DNA of 41,380 nt from Deltaproteobacteria bacterium (GTDB lineage: Bacteria; Myxococcota_A; Polyangia; Haliangiales; Haliangiaceae), in assembly GCA_019237945.1 (NCBI GenBank), contig JAFAOG010000046.1, positions 1 through 41,380 of the forward strand, given 5' to 3'. Within the stretch, counting starts at the first letter, position 1. Every line of letters starts with the position of its first letter. The notes under the pieces are model-generated. The model saw only the letters and a list, made by a program, of their open reading frames with translations, was not told the origin of the DNA and did no database searches. Positions 25,271 to 34,329 of the stretch are shown here, one piece after another. The position numbers and the translations under genes are program-made.

Positions 25271-25961
25271 GATAGTCCGAGAAACCCTCCGAGACGAATC
25301 GCGAGGCCTCCTTCGCGTAGGCGTGGCTCGCCGCCGACGACGTAGGATATTCGACCACCCGCCACTGACCACGCGTTCCGATCGTGCCGACGCGCCAGAT
25401 GACGAACGTCTGCACGCGGTAGATCAGCGCGAATTCGTTCCCGCGGCGCAGCGAGCGCGAGTCACCGCGCGGCACGTACCCGGGCGCGGGGGCCGGATCG
25501 TTCGGCTCGCCACCGGGAATCTCGCGCGGGCCCGGCATGTGGGCGGGGTTCTCGACCGCGCCGAGCGTCAGCGGCGGCGGGGCGGTCGTCGTCGGCATCT
25601 CGGGCGGGCGTCCGAGATCGGCTGGCACCGTGACGGTCAGCGTCTGCGCGCGCGCAGGCTCGACGGGCTTCATCGGCGGAGGCGTCGCGTCGGCCCACGG
25701 CACGCCGCCCGGGTCCGGGGGCGTGATCACGGGGAGCTCGTCGGGCTTCGGCTGGGCCGGCTGGGCCGCGCTCTTCGGCTCGGGCCGCGGCTGCACGTGA
25801 GGCCCGATCTCCGGCCGGGTCTCCTCCATGCTGCGGTCGATCTCGTCCTTGTCGTCGTCCTTGTCGTCCCCCTCCGAGCCGGTCCGCTGTCGCCGCGCGA
25901 ATGCCTGGGTGGCGCCGCGCGCGATCTTCGATCGTTCCGGAGTCCGGTTGCTCCTGCCCAT
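25263..25961 (-). CDS. WGR-domain protein with long disordered linker
   Basis: 232 aa. The N-terminal part is basic (MGRSNRTPERSKIARG) followed by an acidic run (DDKDDDKDEID). A proline-rich disordered linker spans about residues 55-165. The C-terminal 65 residues look like a WGR domain: RRGNEFALIYRVQTFVIWRV, then GTIGTRGQWRVVEYP in place of the usual W-G-R-I-G block, then SAASHAYAKEASRFVSEGFSDYRE, which matches the closing helix. WGR domains occur in PARPs and bind nucleic acid or protein. It overlaps the hydrolase gene by eight bases. No clear promoter is seen. The family call is moderately sure. Confidence 0.65.
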   Translation of the reverse strand: MGRSNRTPERSKIARGATQAFARRQRTGSEGDDKDDDKDEIDRSMEETRPEIGPHVQPRPEPKSAAQPAQPKPDELPVITPPDPGGVPWADATPPPMKPVEPARAQTLTVTVPADLGRPPEMPTTTAPPPLTLGAVENPAHMPGPREIPGGEPNDPAPAPGYVPRGDSRSLRRGNEFALIYRVQTFVIWRVGTIGTRGQWRVVEYPTSSAASHAYAKEASRFVSEGFSDYRE

Positions 25962-26057
25962 GGATCGGTCGTGCCAGCGAACGCCGTCGAGAGCAAGTTC
26001 ACGGTGCGTCGGAAATGCTCGTGGGCACGGGCCGCGCCGCGAAGGCCCCGGATCGGT

Positions 26058-26063
26058 TACAGT
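26058..26063 (+). promoter_or_regulatory. -10-like TACAGT upstream of the pseudokinase
   Basis: TACAGT lies ten bases before GTG 26074 and 13 before ATG 26077, giving at most a short leader. It sits in the 115-base divergent region shared with the WGR gene. Confidence 0.35.
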
Positions 26064-26076
26064 CGCGGTTCGGGTG

Positions 26077-28989
26077 ATGGAGTCACAGGCCGCGCCGGAG
26101 CGTCTGGGACGGTACCAGCTGTTGGAACCGATCGGCGCCGGGCCCAACGGGTCCGTCGCTCGCGCGAAGGTCTTTGGCGTCGCCGGGTTCGAGCGCCAGT
26201 TCGCGGTCAAGCGGATCTCGCCCGAGCTGACGGCCTCGCCTGCCGCAGCGCAGCAGCTATCGGCGGCCGCGCGCAGCTACGGCTCGCTCGAGCACCCGCG
26301 AATCGCTCGGATGAGCGAGTTCGGCGTCGCGCAGGGCACGACGTTCACCGCGGTCGAGCTGGTCACCGGCCTCGATGCGATGCGCCTCGTCGCCGACGCC
26401 AAGCTCGGCGGCACCGGCCTTCCGGCCGGCGGCGCGCTCGCGCTGGTCTCGCAGATCGCCCGCGCGGTCGGCTACGCGCACGGCCGCGGGCTCACGCACC
26501 TCGGGCTCGCGCCGACGAACGTGATCGTCACCCCCGACGGCGACGTCAAGGTCACCGACTTCGGCATCCTCGCGGCGACGCTGCCGTCGCGCCCGTCGGA
26601 CTTCACGCGGCTCTCGAACCGAATCGCGTACCTCGCGCCGGAGCAGCTCGCCGGCGAGGCGTCATCGGCCGCGACCGACGTGTTCGCGCTCGGCGTGATC
26701 GCGTACGAGCTCGTCACCGGCCAGCGCGCGTACACCGGCGACACGCCACTCGCCGTCGCGCAGGCCGTGCTCGCCGGACCACCGCCCGATCCCGCGCTGC
26801 CGCGTCCGATCGTGCGCGTGCTCCAGCGCTGCCTCGCGCGCTCGCCGTTCGAGCGGTTCCCCGATGCGCGCGCCCTCGCCGACGCCCTCGACGCCGCGCT
26901 GCGCGTCGCCCCGGTCCCCGGCACGCGCAAGGACATCGGCGCGCAGGTCAAGTCGACGCTCGATCGCCTCGCCGCGCTCCACGAGGGCGAGCTGTCGGGC
27001 GTGCTCTCGCTCAACTTCGGCACCGCTGCCGGTGCGAGCCCGCCGCCGAGCGAACCGCCTGGCGAGGTCGCGACGACCGAGTTCGTCCGGCCCGATGTTC
27101 CCGTCGCGGGCCCGCCGCCGCTCGTCGGTCCGCGCGCCGCGAACGCCTCGCAGCCGCCCGCGATCCCGAAGATCGTCACCGCGCCGGGCCTCGCGCCGCC
27201 GCCGACGCCGAGCGCGACGATCATGGGCATGGCCGCCGCGAAGCGCCCGGGCTCCGGATCGTCGCCGCCCGCGTCGATCCCGTCGATCCCGAAGATCATC
27301 TCGCCGCGCAATCCGAAGGCATCCGACCCGCCGACCGGCGCACCGCCGCTGCCGGCCGGACGAGGCCGCTTCGACAGCGTGCCGACGATGCCTGGCCCCT
27401 CCGATCGCCTCGCCGCCGACGACGCCGCGCGCGCTGCCGCCGAGGACGTCGCGACGCGACCCGACAGCATCGCCGCCAAGCCCCGCGCACCGAGCGAGGT
27501 CGCCCGCGGCGAGAACCTGTCGCGCGCGCTCTCCGAGCTCGGCCACCTCGACGAGGTCACACGCGAGCGGTCGCGCGAGGACAGCCACCACAACTTCGAG
27601 CAGCCGACGCGCGAGCACGCCGTGAACCCGGTCGACATCGCGCGCAGCACGCCGCCCGAGCGCGAGCTCCAGCGCCAGATCCCGCAGCGCGCGCAGAGCG
27701 AGGCGCCGACGCGCGTCGATCCGAACCGCATCGAGGATCCACTCGCGGAGCTCGACTCGGCATCGATCACGCTGATCCCCGACGAGCCCGACGAGCCCGT
27801 GCGCCCCGATCGCGACATGGCGACCGACGAGATGTCGCCGCTGCTCGCCGAGAAGCTCAACCTCGCCGCCCGCCTCGACACTCACGAGGTCCCGCGTCAG
27901 ATCGAGGTCGATCCGTCGGAGATCCCGCCGCCGGCGAGCGCGCGCGTGGAGACTCCGCCGCCTGTCCCGCGCGTCCCTGAACCGGAACCGAGCCCGTCGT
28001 CGACGCTGACCGGCTTCGCACCACCGCCGCGCCCGCAGAGCGCGCCGCCGACGTCGAAGGTGCCGGTGACGAGCTTCAATCCCCAGCTCGCGCAGCGGAA
28101 GTCCGGCGGCTCTGGACTCAAGGTCGTGCTCGCGCTGCTCGTGATCGGCGGGCTCGGCGCCGGCGGCTACTACGGCTACACACAGTACCTCGCGAAGGAT
28201 CACGGCGCGGGCAGCGGTGCGCAGGTCGCGACGACCGGCTCCGACACGCACGTCGCTGGCTCCGATACGCACGTCGCGAGCGGCGGCTCGGGAGACATCG
28301 TCGCGATGAAGGGATCGGACGAGGCCGGTGCGAAGGGATCCGCCGACGTCGGCGCGAACGGTTCGACCGACGTCGAGAAGGGCTCCGCCGACGTCGCGAA
28401 GGGCTCCGCCGACGTCATCGCGGCGAAGGGCTCCGCCGAGGTCGCCGCGAAGGGCTCGGCCGACATCGCCGCGAAGGGCTCGGCCGAGATCGCCGCGAAG
28501 GGCTCCGCCGCAAAGCCGGGCGCCGAGACGCAGGCCGCGAGCGACCATCCAACCGCGACCGCGCCGTCGGATCAGCTGCAGATCACGTCGACGCCCGGCG
28601 GCGCGCGCGTGTTCATCGACGGCGCCGACCAGGGCACGACGCCGGTCAAGCTGCCCGGCTCGAGCGATCGCCACAACATCGCGCTGCTGATGCCGGGCCA
28701 CGACCTCTACGTCGCCGAGGTCGATGGGCACGGGCAGTTCAAGATCGACCTGAAGCCGGTGACGCCGACCGGTGGGCCCGCCGGCATCAAGGTCCTCAAG
28801 TGCAAGAAGGACCGCTACTACGTGTTCGTCGACGGCAAGCCGACGGGCATGCTGTGCCCGACCGAGCGCATCCACACGACGCTCGGCGCGCACTCGGTCG
28901 AGGTCTACGACGCGGTCACCGAGAGCCGGCAGAAGTTCGACATCAACGTGCCCGACGATCGTCTGTCGGTGCGCGTGCGGCTCGAGTAG
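26077..28989 (+). CDS. Kinase-fold protein lacking the catalytic Asp, with PEGA-like C-terminus
   Basis: 970 aa. Kinase fold at about residues 9-285: GAGPNGSVARA loop, FAVKRI lysine and VTDFG are present. The catalytic loop reads THLGLAPTN, so the HRD Asp is Gly143 and the Lys is Ala145. It is therefore a probable pseudokinase. A proline-rich linker with many basic and acidic patches runs to about 680. A transmembrane helix follows (VVLALLVIGGLGAGGYYGY). Then come nine KGSADV-type repeats (745-813) and PEGA-like domains (ITSTPGGARVFIDGADQGTTPVKL and KKDRYYVFVDGKPTGMLCPT). The periplasmic PEGA part probably binds envelope components. GTG 26074 is an alternative start. Confidence 0.87.
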   Translation: MESQAAPERLGRYQLLEPIGAGPNGSVARAKVFGVAGFERQFAVKRISPELTASPAAAQQLSAAARSYGSLEHPRIARMSEFGVAQGTTFTAVELVTGLDAMRLVADAKLGGTGLPAGGALALVSQIARAVGYAHGRGLTHLGLAPTNVIVTPDGDVKVTDFGILAATLPSRPSDFTRLSNRIAYLAPEQLAGEASSAATDVFALGVIAYELVTGQRAYTGDTPLAVAQAVLAGPPPDPALPRPIVRVLQRCLARSPFERFPDARALADALDAALRVAPVPGTRKDIGAQVKSTLDRLAALHEGELSGVLSLNFGTAAGASPPPSEPPGEVATTEFVRPDVPVAGPPPLVGPRAANASQPPAIPKIVTAPGLAPPPTPSATIMGMAAAKRPGSGSSPPASIPSIPKIISPRNPKASDPPTGAPPLPAGRGRFDSVPTMPGPSDRLAADDAARAAAEDVATRPDSIAAKPRAPSEVARGENLSRALSELGHLDEVTRERSREDSHHNFEQPTREHAVNPVDIARSTPPERELQRQIPQRAQSEAPTRVDPNRIEDPLAELDSASITLIPDEPDEPVRPDRDMATDEMSPLLAEKLNLAARLDTHEVPRQIEVDPSEIPPPASARVETPPPVPRVPEPEPSPSSTLTGFAPPPRPQSAPPTSKVPVTSFNPQLAQRKSGGSGLKVVLALLVIGGLGAGGYYGYTQYLAKDHGAGSGAQVATTGSDTHVAGSDTHVASGGSGDIVAMKGSDEAGAKGSADVGANGSTDVEKGSADVAKGSADVIAAKGSAEVAAKGSADIAAKGSAEIAAKGSAAKPGAETQAASDHPTATAPSDQLQITSTPGGARVFIDGADQGTTPVKLPGSSDRHNIALLMPGHDLYVAEVDGHGQFKIDLKPVTPTGGPAGIKVLKCKKDRYYVFVDGKPTGMLCPTERIHTTLGAHSVEVYDAVTESRQKFDINVPDDRLSVRVRLE
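28309..28515 (+). repeat. Tandem KGSADVAA coding repeat
   Basis: Nine imperfect units, about 21-27 bases each, encode Lys-Gly-Ser-Ala-Asp/Glu-Val/Ile-Ala-Ala (one unit has Asn for Lys). It forms a charged linker between the membrane helix and the PEGA-like domains. Nucleotide units are similar enough for copy number to vary by slippage. Confidence 0.8.
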
Positions 28990-28994
28990 CCGGC

Positions 28995-30359
<1,365 letters not shown>

Positions 30360-30453
30360 CGAGTGCTGGAATACCCCCCAGCCTTCGCGATGGTAGACCT
30401 GCGGCTCCCTGGTGTCTATACCCCCACCCCTCAGAATCCCCCAACGAAGTCGG

Positions 30454-32148
30454 TCACTTTCCGACGCTGGGACCCGACAGCGCGACGATGACGCCGGCGA
30501 TCGCGGCCGCCAGCAAGATCACGCCGATCACGATCCACGGCGGGATGCGAAGGCCGGTCTTGGGTGCCGTCTCGAGCCGCGGGCGCTCGGTCGGAAGCTG
30601 CGGAGCGGCAACCTGCTGCGGCGGCGCGGCCGGCATGCGGCCCGACGGCGGGATCGGCTTGCGCGGCGCCGTCGACATCGCCTCGAACGCCGCATCGCTG
30701 CGCACGCTCGGCGGCGGCACGAGCGGTGGTCCCGGCAGGCGGCCGGTCTTCGACGGCGGCGGCAGCGGCGGCGATGCCGAGAGCGGCGCCGACGGCGGCA
30801 GCGGCAGGTTCGGACCGATCAGCGCGGGATCGCTGCCGAGCTGACGCGGCCCCGAGTCGAGCTGGCGCGGCGCCGGCGCGTGATCGAGATCGACGAGCGG
30901 GCGGCTGCCCTCGTTCTCGACGTCCATCATGTTGATGATCGACGTAAGCTCGACGCCGTTGAACCGGTCTATTTCCATCCTGCTGGAGGCCCCCTCGGTC
31001 TTCGGGCGCGGCAGCGGCAGCTTCGGCCGCGAAGGCGTCAGCGGCCGTGGAGGCTTCGGCGGCTTGGCGACCTTCGCTGCGATCGAGTGGACCGACATCG
31101 GCCCGAGATCGAGCTCGTCGTCGTCATCCTCGTCGTCTTCGTCATCGACCGCGTCGTAGATCTCGGTGCCGGCGCGCGCGACGTAGCCGAAGTCCTCGTC
31201 GTCGGCATCCTCGCGCCACTGATCGTTGGGACCGCACGCATCGCGCAGCTCCTTCGCGAGCTCGGGCGCGCTCATCAAGAGACCGTTGCGATGCGCGCAC
31301 CGCATCAACGCCTCCTGCAGCTCGCCGGCGGTCTGGTAGCGCGCGTTCGGATCGATCGCGAGCGCCTTCTGCATGATCGCGTCGAGGTCGGGCGTCAGGC
31401 CCGGCACCTTCTTCGACACCTGCGGCACCGGCTGGCTGTAGATCTCCTCGGCGCTCGTCGTGAGACCCGCGTGCACGAACAGCCGCTCGCCGGTGAGGAT
31501 CTCGTACATGCACACGGCGAGCGAATACAGATCGCTGCGGTGATCGAGCGGCTCGCTCTTCGCCTGCTCCGGCGACATGTAGCCGATCTTTCCCTTCACC
31601 TTGTAGAACAGCGACGTGTGCGTCGCGGCCTTCGCGATGCCGAAGTCGGTCAGCTTCACCTCGCCCGCGTACGACAACAGGATGTTCGACGGCGACACGT
31701 CGCGATGGATCAGCTTGAGCGGCTTGCCCTGGAAGTCGCGCTTCGCATGCGCGTACGCGAGCGCGGAGAGCACCTCGCGCGAGATGTAGATCGCCGCCGC
31801 CGGCGAGAATCGCTTGCCGCGGCGCTTCGCCTTCTTGAGCAGCGTCCGCAGATCGCCGCCCGGCAGGTACTCCATCACGATGAAGTACTCGTTGCCTGCC
31901 GTCACCAGATCGATCGTGTGGACGATGTTTGCGTGATCGAGCGTCGCGGACAGCTTCGCTTCGCGCAGGAACAGGTCGATGAACTCTTCCTGCTGCGTGA
32001 ACTCGGGCAGCAGCTGCTTGAGCACGACCTCCATCTCGAAGCCGCCGGCGCCCATCTTCTTGCCGACGTAGATCGCACCCATCCCGCCCTCGCTGAGGTG
32101 CTCGAGCACCACGTAGCGGTCGATCGGTGCGTCCCCGGCGTGGACCAT
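30454..32148 (-). CDS. Membrane-anchored Ser/Thr protein kinase
   Basis: 564 aa. The Hanks kinase domain begins IDRYVVLEHLSEGGMGAIYVGKK and has VVLKQLL, IHRDVSPSNILL (Asp present; Lys replaced by Ser, frequent in this phylum), LTDFGIAK and GYMSPEQ, so it is likely active. A long acidic then proline-rich linker (DDEDDEDDDDELDLG, and repeated PPLPPPS) leads to one C-terminal membrane helix (PPWIVIGVILLAAAIAGVIVAL) with almost no periplasmic part. ATG 32148 is chosen because TACACT lies eight bases upstream; ATG 32166 would add six residues. The FHA activator gene is next downstream. Confidence 0.93.
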   Translation of the reverse strand: MVHAGDAPIDRYVVLEHLSEGGMGAIYVGKKMGAGGFEMEVVLKQLLPEFTQQEEFIDLFLREAKLSATLDHANIVHTIDLVTAGNEYFIVMEYLPGGDLRTLLKKAKRRGKRFSPAAAIYISREVLSALAYAHAKRDFQGKPLKLIHRDVSPSNILLSYAGEVKLTDFGIAKAATHTSLFYKVKGKIGYMSPEQAKSEPLDHRSDLYSLAVCMYEILTGERLFVHAGLTTSAEEIYSQPVPQVSKKVPGLTPDLDAIMQKALAIDPNARYQTAGELQEALMRCAHRNGLLMSAPELAKELRDACGPNDQWREDADDEDFGYVARAGTEIYDAVDDEDDEDDDDELDLGPMSVHSIAAKVAKPPKPPRPLTPSRPKLPLPRPKTEGASSRMEIDRFNGVELTSIINMMDVENEGSRPLVDLDHAPAPRQLDSGPRQLGSDPALIGPNLPLPPSAPLSASPPLPPPSKTGRLPGPPLVPPPSVRSDAAFEAMSTAPRKPIPPSGRMPAAPPQQVAAPQLPTERPRLETAPKTGLRIPPWIVIGVILLAAAIAGVIVALSGPSVGK

Positions 32149-32156
32149 CCGCGGGC

Positions 32157-32166
32157 AGTGTAACAT
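32157..32166. promoter_or_regulatory. Bidirectional promoter: overlapping -10 boxes TACACT and TAACAT
   Basis: On the minus strand TACACT (32162-32157) lies eight bases before the kinase ATG 32148. On the plus strand TAACAT (32161-32166) lies six bases before GTG 32173. The boxes share the two bases 32161-32162. Only 24 bases separate the two start codons, leaving no room for leaders or Shine-Dalgarno sites. Confidence 0.6.
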
Positions 32167-32172
32167 TGCAGT

Positions 32173-32601
32173 GTGGCCGAGGATCGCTACCGACTCGAGC
32201 CGGTCCGCGACGCGCGCGCACGCGACGAACGCACGCGCAAGTCCGTGCTCGCCGGTGCGATCGCCGATGCGAACAACGCCGACGCGCACCTCACCGCGGC
32301 CCGCGCCCGAACCGAGGCCGCTCGCCTCGCCCTCGCCGCTGCGCTCACCGCCCGCGACGCCACGCCAACGGCCCACGCCCGCGCGCTCGCCGACCGCTTC
32401 GTCAGGCGCCGCCGCCGCGAGCTCGCCGACGCCCGCACGCACGAGCTCGCCGCCGAGGCCGCCCGCGCCGATCACCAGGGCGTCGTCGATGCCGCGCGCC
32501 TGCAGCTCGCCCGCGCCCGCGCCGATCGCGAGGTGATCGAGCGCCACTTCGCGCGCTGGCGCGACGAGCGCAAGAAGGCCGCCGAGCGCCGCGAGGACTA
32601 G
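32173..32601 (+). CDS. Coiled-coil protein, possibly FliJ/YscO-like
   Basis: 142 aa and almost entirely helical. It is Ala/Arg/Glu-rich and starts AEDRYRLEPVRDARARDE, then has long heptad-like stretches (AARARTEAARLALAAALTA and ARADHQGVVDAARLQLARA) and a basic end (RHFARWRDERKKAAERRED). The size, the opening LEPVRDAR-type segment and the antiparallel-coil layout recall the FliJ/YscO stalk proteins of flagella and type III secretion. No secretion gene is nearby, so this is only a suggestion. The GTG start is fixed by a TAACAT hexamer six bases upstream. Confidence 0.6.
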   Translation: MAEDRYRLEPVRDARARDERTRKSVLAGAIADANNADAHLTAARARTEAARLALAAALTARDATPTAHARALADRFVRRRRRELADARTHELAAEAARADHQGVVDAARLQLARARADREVIERHFARWRDERKKAAERRED

Positions 32602-32604
32602 CGG

Positions 32605-33663
32605 CTAGTGCGCGGGCAGCGATGCGATCAGCGTGCGCGTCACGCGCGACAGATCGTCCTGGCTCGCCGCATTCGCGGGGAACTTCTGGTGCGCGTGCCA
32701 CAGCACGGTGCCGGTCGCGTTATCGACGAGCGTCATCTCGAGATACATCTGCGAGTCCTCGCCGTTCGACGGCACGTCGCCCGACCAGTCGGGATGCGAC
32801 ACGGTCTGCGGATCGATCGAGTCGATCACGTCGAGCGCGGTGTCGATGTGCACGCTCGGGCCGCTCGCGGCATGCACGCTCGACGGCGTGCGCGGAGGCG
32901 TCCAGCCGCCACCACCGCCGCGGTGATCGCGCACCGAGCCGGTCGCGACGGTGACGAAGCTCGGGTTGTCGGCCGCCGCGACGCCGCCCCCGCGGTGATC
33001 GTGGAACGTCGGCGCGCTGTGTCCGCCGCTCGCGAGGTGAGATCCGCCGCCCCCTCCGCCGCCGTGCGAGCCGCCGCCGCCGTGACTGCTGCCCTTCGAC
33101 GACAGCGCGATCGCGACGATCGCCACGACCGCGACGATCGCGACGCCGATCAAGATGCCCTCGGCGACCTTCTCGCCGGTCGACTCGTGCTCGGCGGCGA
33201 CGTAGGCCCAGCCACCGATGTAGAGCGTCGCGTCGGCGCCGCTGACGCCGCCGAGCTTCGCCGGCAGCTGTGGATCGGGTAGGCGCACCGGGAACCGGCC
33301 GGTCTTGATGTCGTAGCTGGCGAGGCTCGCGATCGTCTGCTCGAGATCCGCGCGCTCGATCACCGCGCCGCGCCCGTCGATCTCGCCGTTCCAGTCGATC
33401 AGGCCGCCGATCGCGTACCCGTTCTTCTGCAGCAGGTCGACCGCGCCCATCATCAGGCGCGAGCTCGCGCCGTCGCGCACGTCCTCGGGCGGCTGCGGAT
33501 ATCCGCGCTCGGTCCACACCTCGAGGTCGATCGGGAGCACGTCGACGGTCGTGATCTGGTGCACGCGCGGGGTCGCCAGCGCCGCGGCGCGGTTCGGCCA
33601 CGACGCACCGCAGCCACCAAGCAGCACCCCCGAGCAGACCGTCGCGGTCAACGCGCGCAACAT
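32605..33663 (-). CDS. Putative lipoprotein with Gly/His-rich segment
   Basis: 352 aa. MLRALTATVCSGVLLGGCG gives a lipobox ending at Cys18. The N-terminal domain (TTVDVLPIDLEVWTERGYPQP through LQKNGYAIGGLIDWNGEIDG) resembles lipoproteins of the GNA1162 or DUF799 kind in layout, but I would not name a family. A hydrophobic helix (GILIGVAIVAVVAIVAIAL) follows, then a Gly/His/Ser-rich run with repeated GGGGSHGGGG. The C-terminal strand domain reads MYLEMTLVDNATGTVLWHAHQKFP, as in secretin-associated or outer-membrane assembly lipoproteins. It is convergent with the coiled-coil gene, three bases apart. Confidence 0.78.
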   Translation of the reverse strand: MLRALTATVCSGVLLGGCGASWPNRAAALATPRVHQITTVDVLPIDLEVWTERGYPQPPEDVRDGASSRLMMGAVDLLQKNGYAIGGLIDWNGEIDGRGAVIERADLEQTIASLASYDIKTGRFPVRLPDPQLPAKLGGVSGADATLYIGGWAYVAAEHESTGEKVAEGILIGVAIVAVVAIVAIALSSKGSSHGGGGSHGGGGGGGSHLASGGHSAPTFHDHRGGGVAAADNPSFVTVATGSVRDHRGGGGGWTPPRTPSSVHAASGPSVHIDTALDVIDSIDPQTVSHPDWSGDVPSNGEDSQMYLEMTLVDNATGTVLWHAHQKFPANAASQDDLSRVTRTLIASLPAH

Positions 33664-33784
33664 GTGCGACGCCGTACGAGCAATGCCCGTTCCACCGCCG
33701 CGACGCGACCTTAGCCGGATTTCGCGTGGTGACGCGACCACACTGTGGCTCGCAACTCACGGCCGCGCCGCGTGTCTTGCCGCC

Positions 33785-34060
33785 ATGCGCATCCTCATCG
33801 CCCTGTTGATCGTCCCCGCCATCGCCGCCGCGAACCCGGCCAAGACCGCCGAGCAGAAGCACAGCGACGACTGCGCCGCCGCGCGCAAGGCGAACAAGAC
33901 CTGCGTCCTCGACATGGGTAAGGAGGAGGTCACCGGTGACAAGCCGGTCGGCACCGGCGTCGGCGTCGCCGTGATCAAGATCGAGAAGGAGCCGAGCATG
34001 ATCTCGATCCGTCGCGACTTCATCGTCGAGATCCTCAAGTCGGCCGAGGATATCGACTAG
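33785..34060 (+). CDS. Small secreted protein
   Basis: 91 aa. Signal peptide MRILIALLIVPAIAAA, then a Lys/Ala-rich stretch with two Cys (DDCAAARKANKTC) and a C-terminal region ending ISIRRDFIVEILKSAEDID. No family recognised. ATG 33785 fits the signal sequence; TGTCTT six bases upstream is a weak -10. Its stop directly abuts the stop of the convergent lipoprotein gene, with no gap. Confidence 0.7.
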   Translation: MRILIALLIVPAIAAANPAKTAEQKHSDDCAAARKANKTCVLDMGKEEVTGDKPVGTGVGVAVIKIEKEPSMISIRRDFIVEILKSAEDID

Positions 34061-34309
34061 CTACTGGCACTCGAGGACGGCCGAGCACGCCTGCTGCTTG
34101 TTCACGCAGTCGGCGTGCTTCTGGACCTTGGCGAGGTTGTCCTGATCCTGCTCGAGCACCGCGCACGCCGCGATGCACTCCTTCTCGTCGAACGGCATGT
34201 CGGCCTTCGTCGAGATCACGCACTCGTACTCGCGCGCGCACACCTGCTTGCACCGCGGACTGCGCGGCTGCGTGCAGGCAACGAGGGCGGCGAGCAACAA
34301 GAACCTCAC
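34061..34309 (-). CDS. Small Cys-rich lipoprotein
   Basis: 82 aa. The N-terminus RFLLLAALVACTQ gives a lipobox at Cys12. The mature part contains seven further Cys: CKQVCAREYEC, ECIAAC, DCVNKQQAC and LEC, spaced like a compact disulfide-stabilised domain. No named family. It starts with GTG 34309, because TATAGT lies exactly six bases upstream and the signal peptide begins there. It is divergent from the MFS gene with 20 bases between start codons. Confidence 0.75.
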   Translation of the reverse strand: MRFLLLAALVACTQPRSPRCKQVCAREYECVISTKADMPFDEKECIAACAVLEQDQDNLAKVQKHADCVNKQQACSAVLECQ

Positions 34310-34315
34310 GCCGTG

Positions 34316-34323
34316 ACTATACT
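34316..34323. promoter_or_regulatory. Bidirectional promoter ACTATACT: shared -10 boxes TATAGT and TATACT
   Basis: The eight bases ACTATACT contain TATACT on the plus strand (34318-34323) and TATAGT on the minus strand (34321-34316), sharing four bases. Each is exactly six bases from its start codon (ATG 34330 and GTG 34309), so both transcripts would begin on their start codons. Confidence 0.7.
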
Positions 34324-34329
34324 GCGCCG

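Noticed and set aside
30360-30453. Sigma-54 promoter before the FHA activator gene
   Set aside because: A GG/GC spacing exists in the G-rich stretch near 30375, but the flanking consensus (TGGCAC, TTGC) is poor and could be chance.
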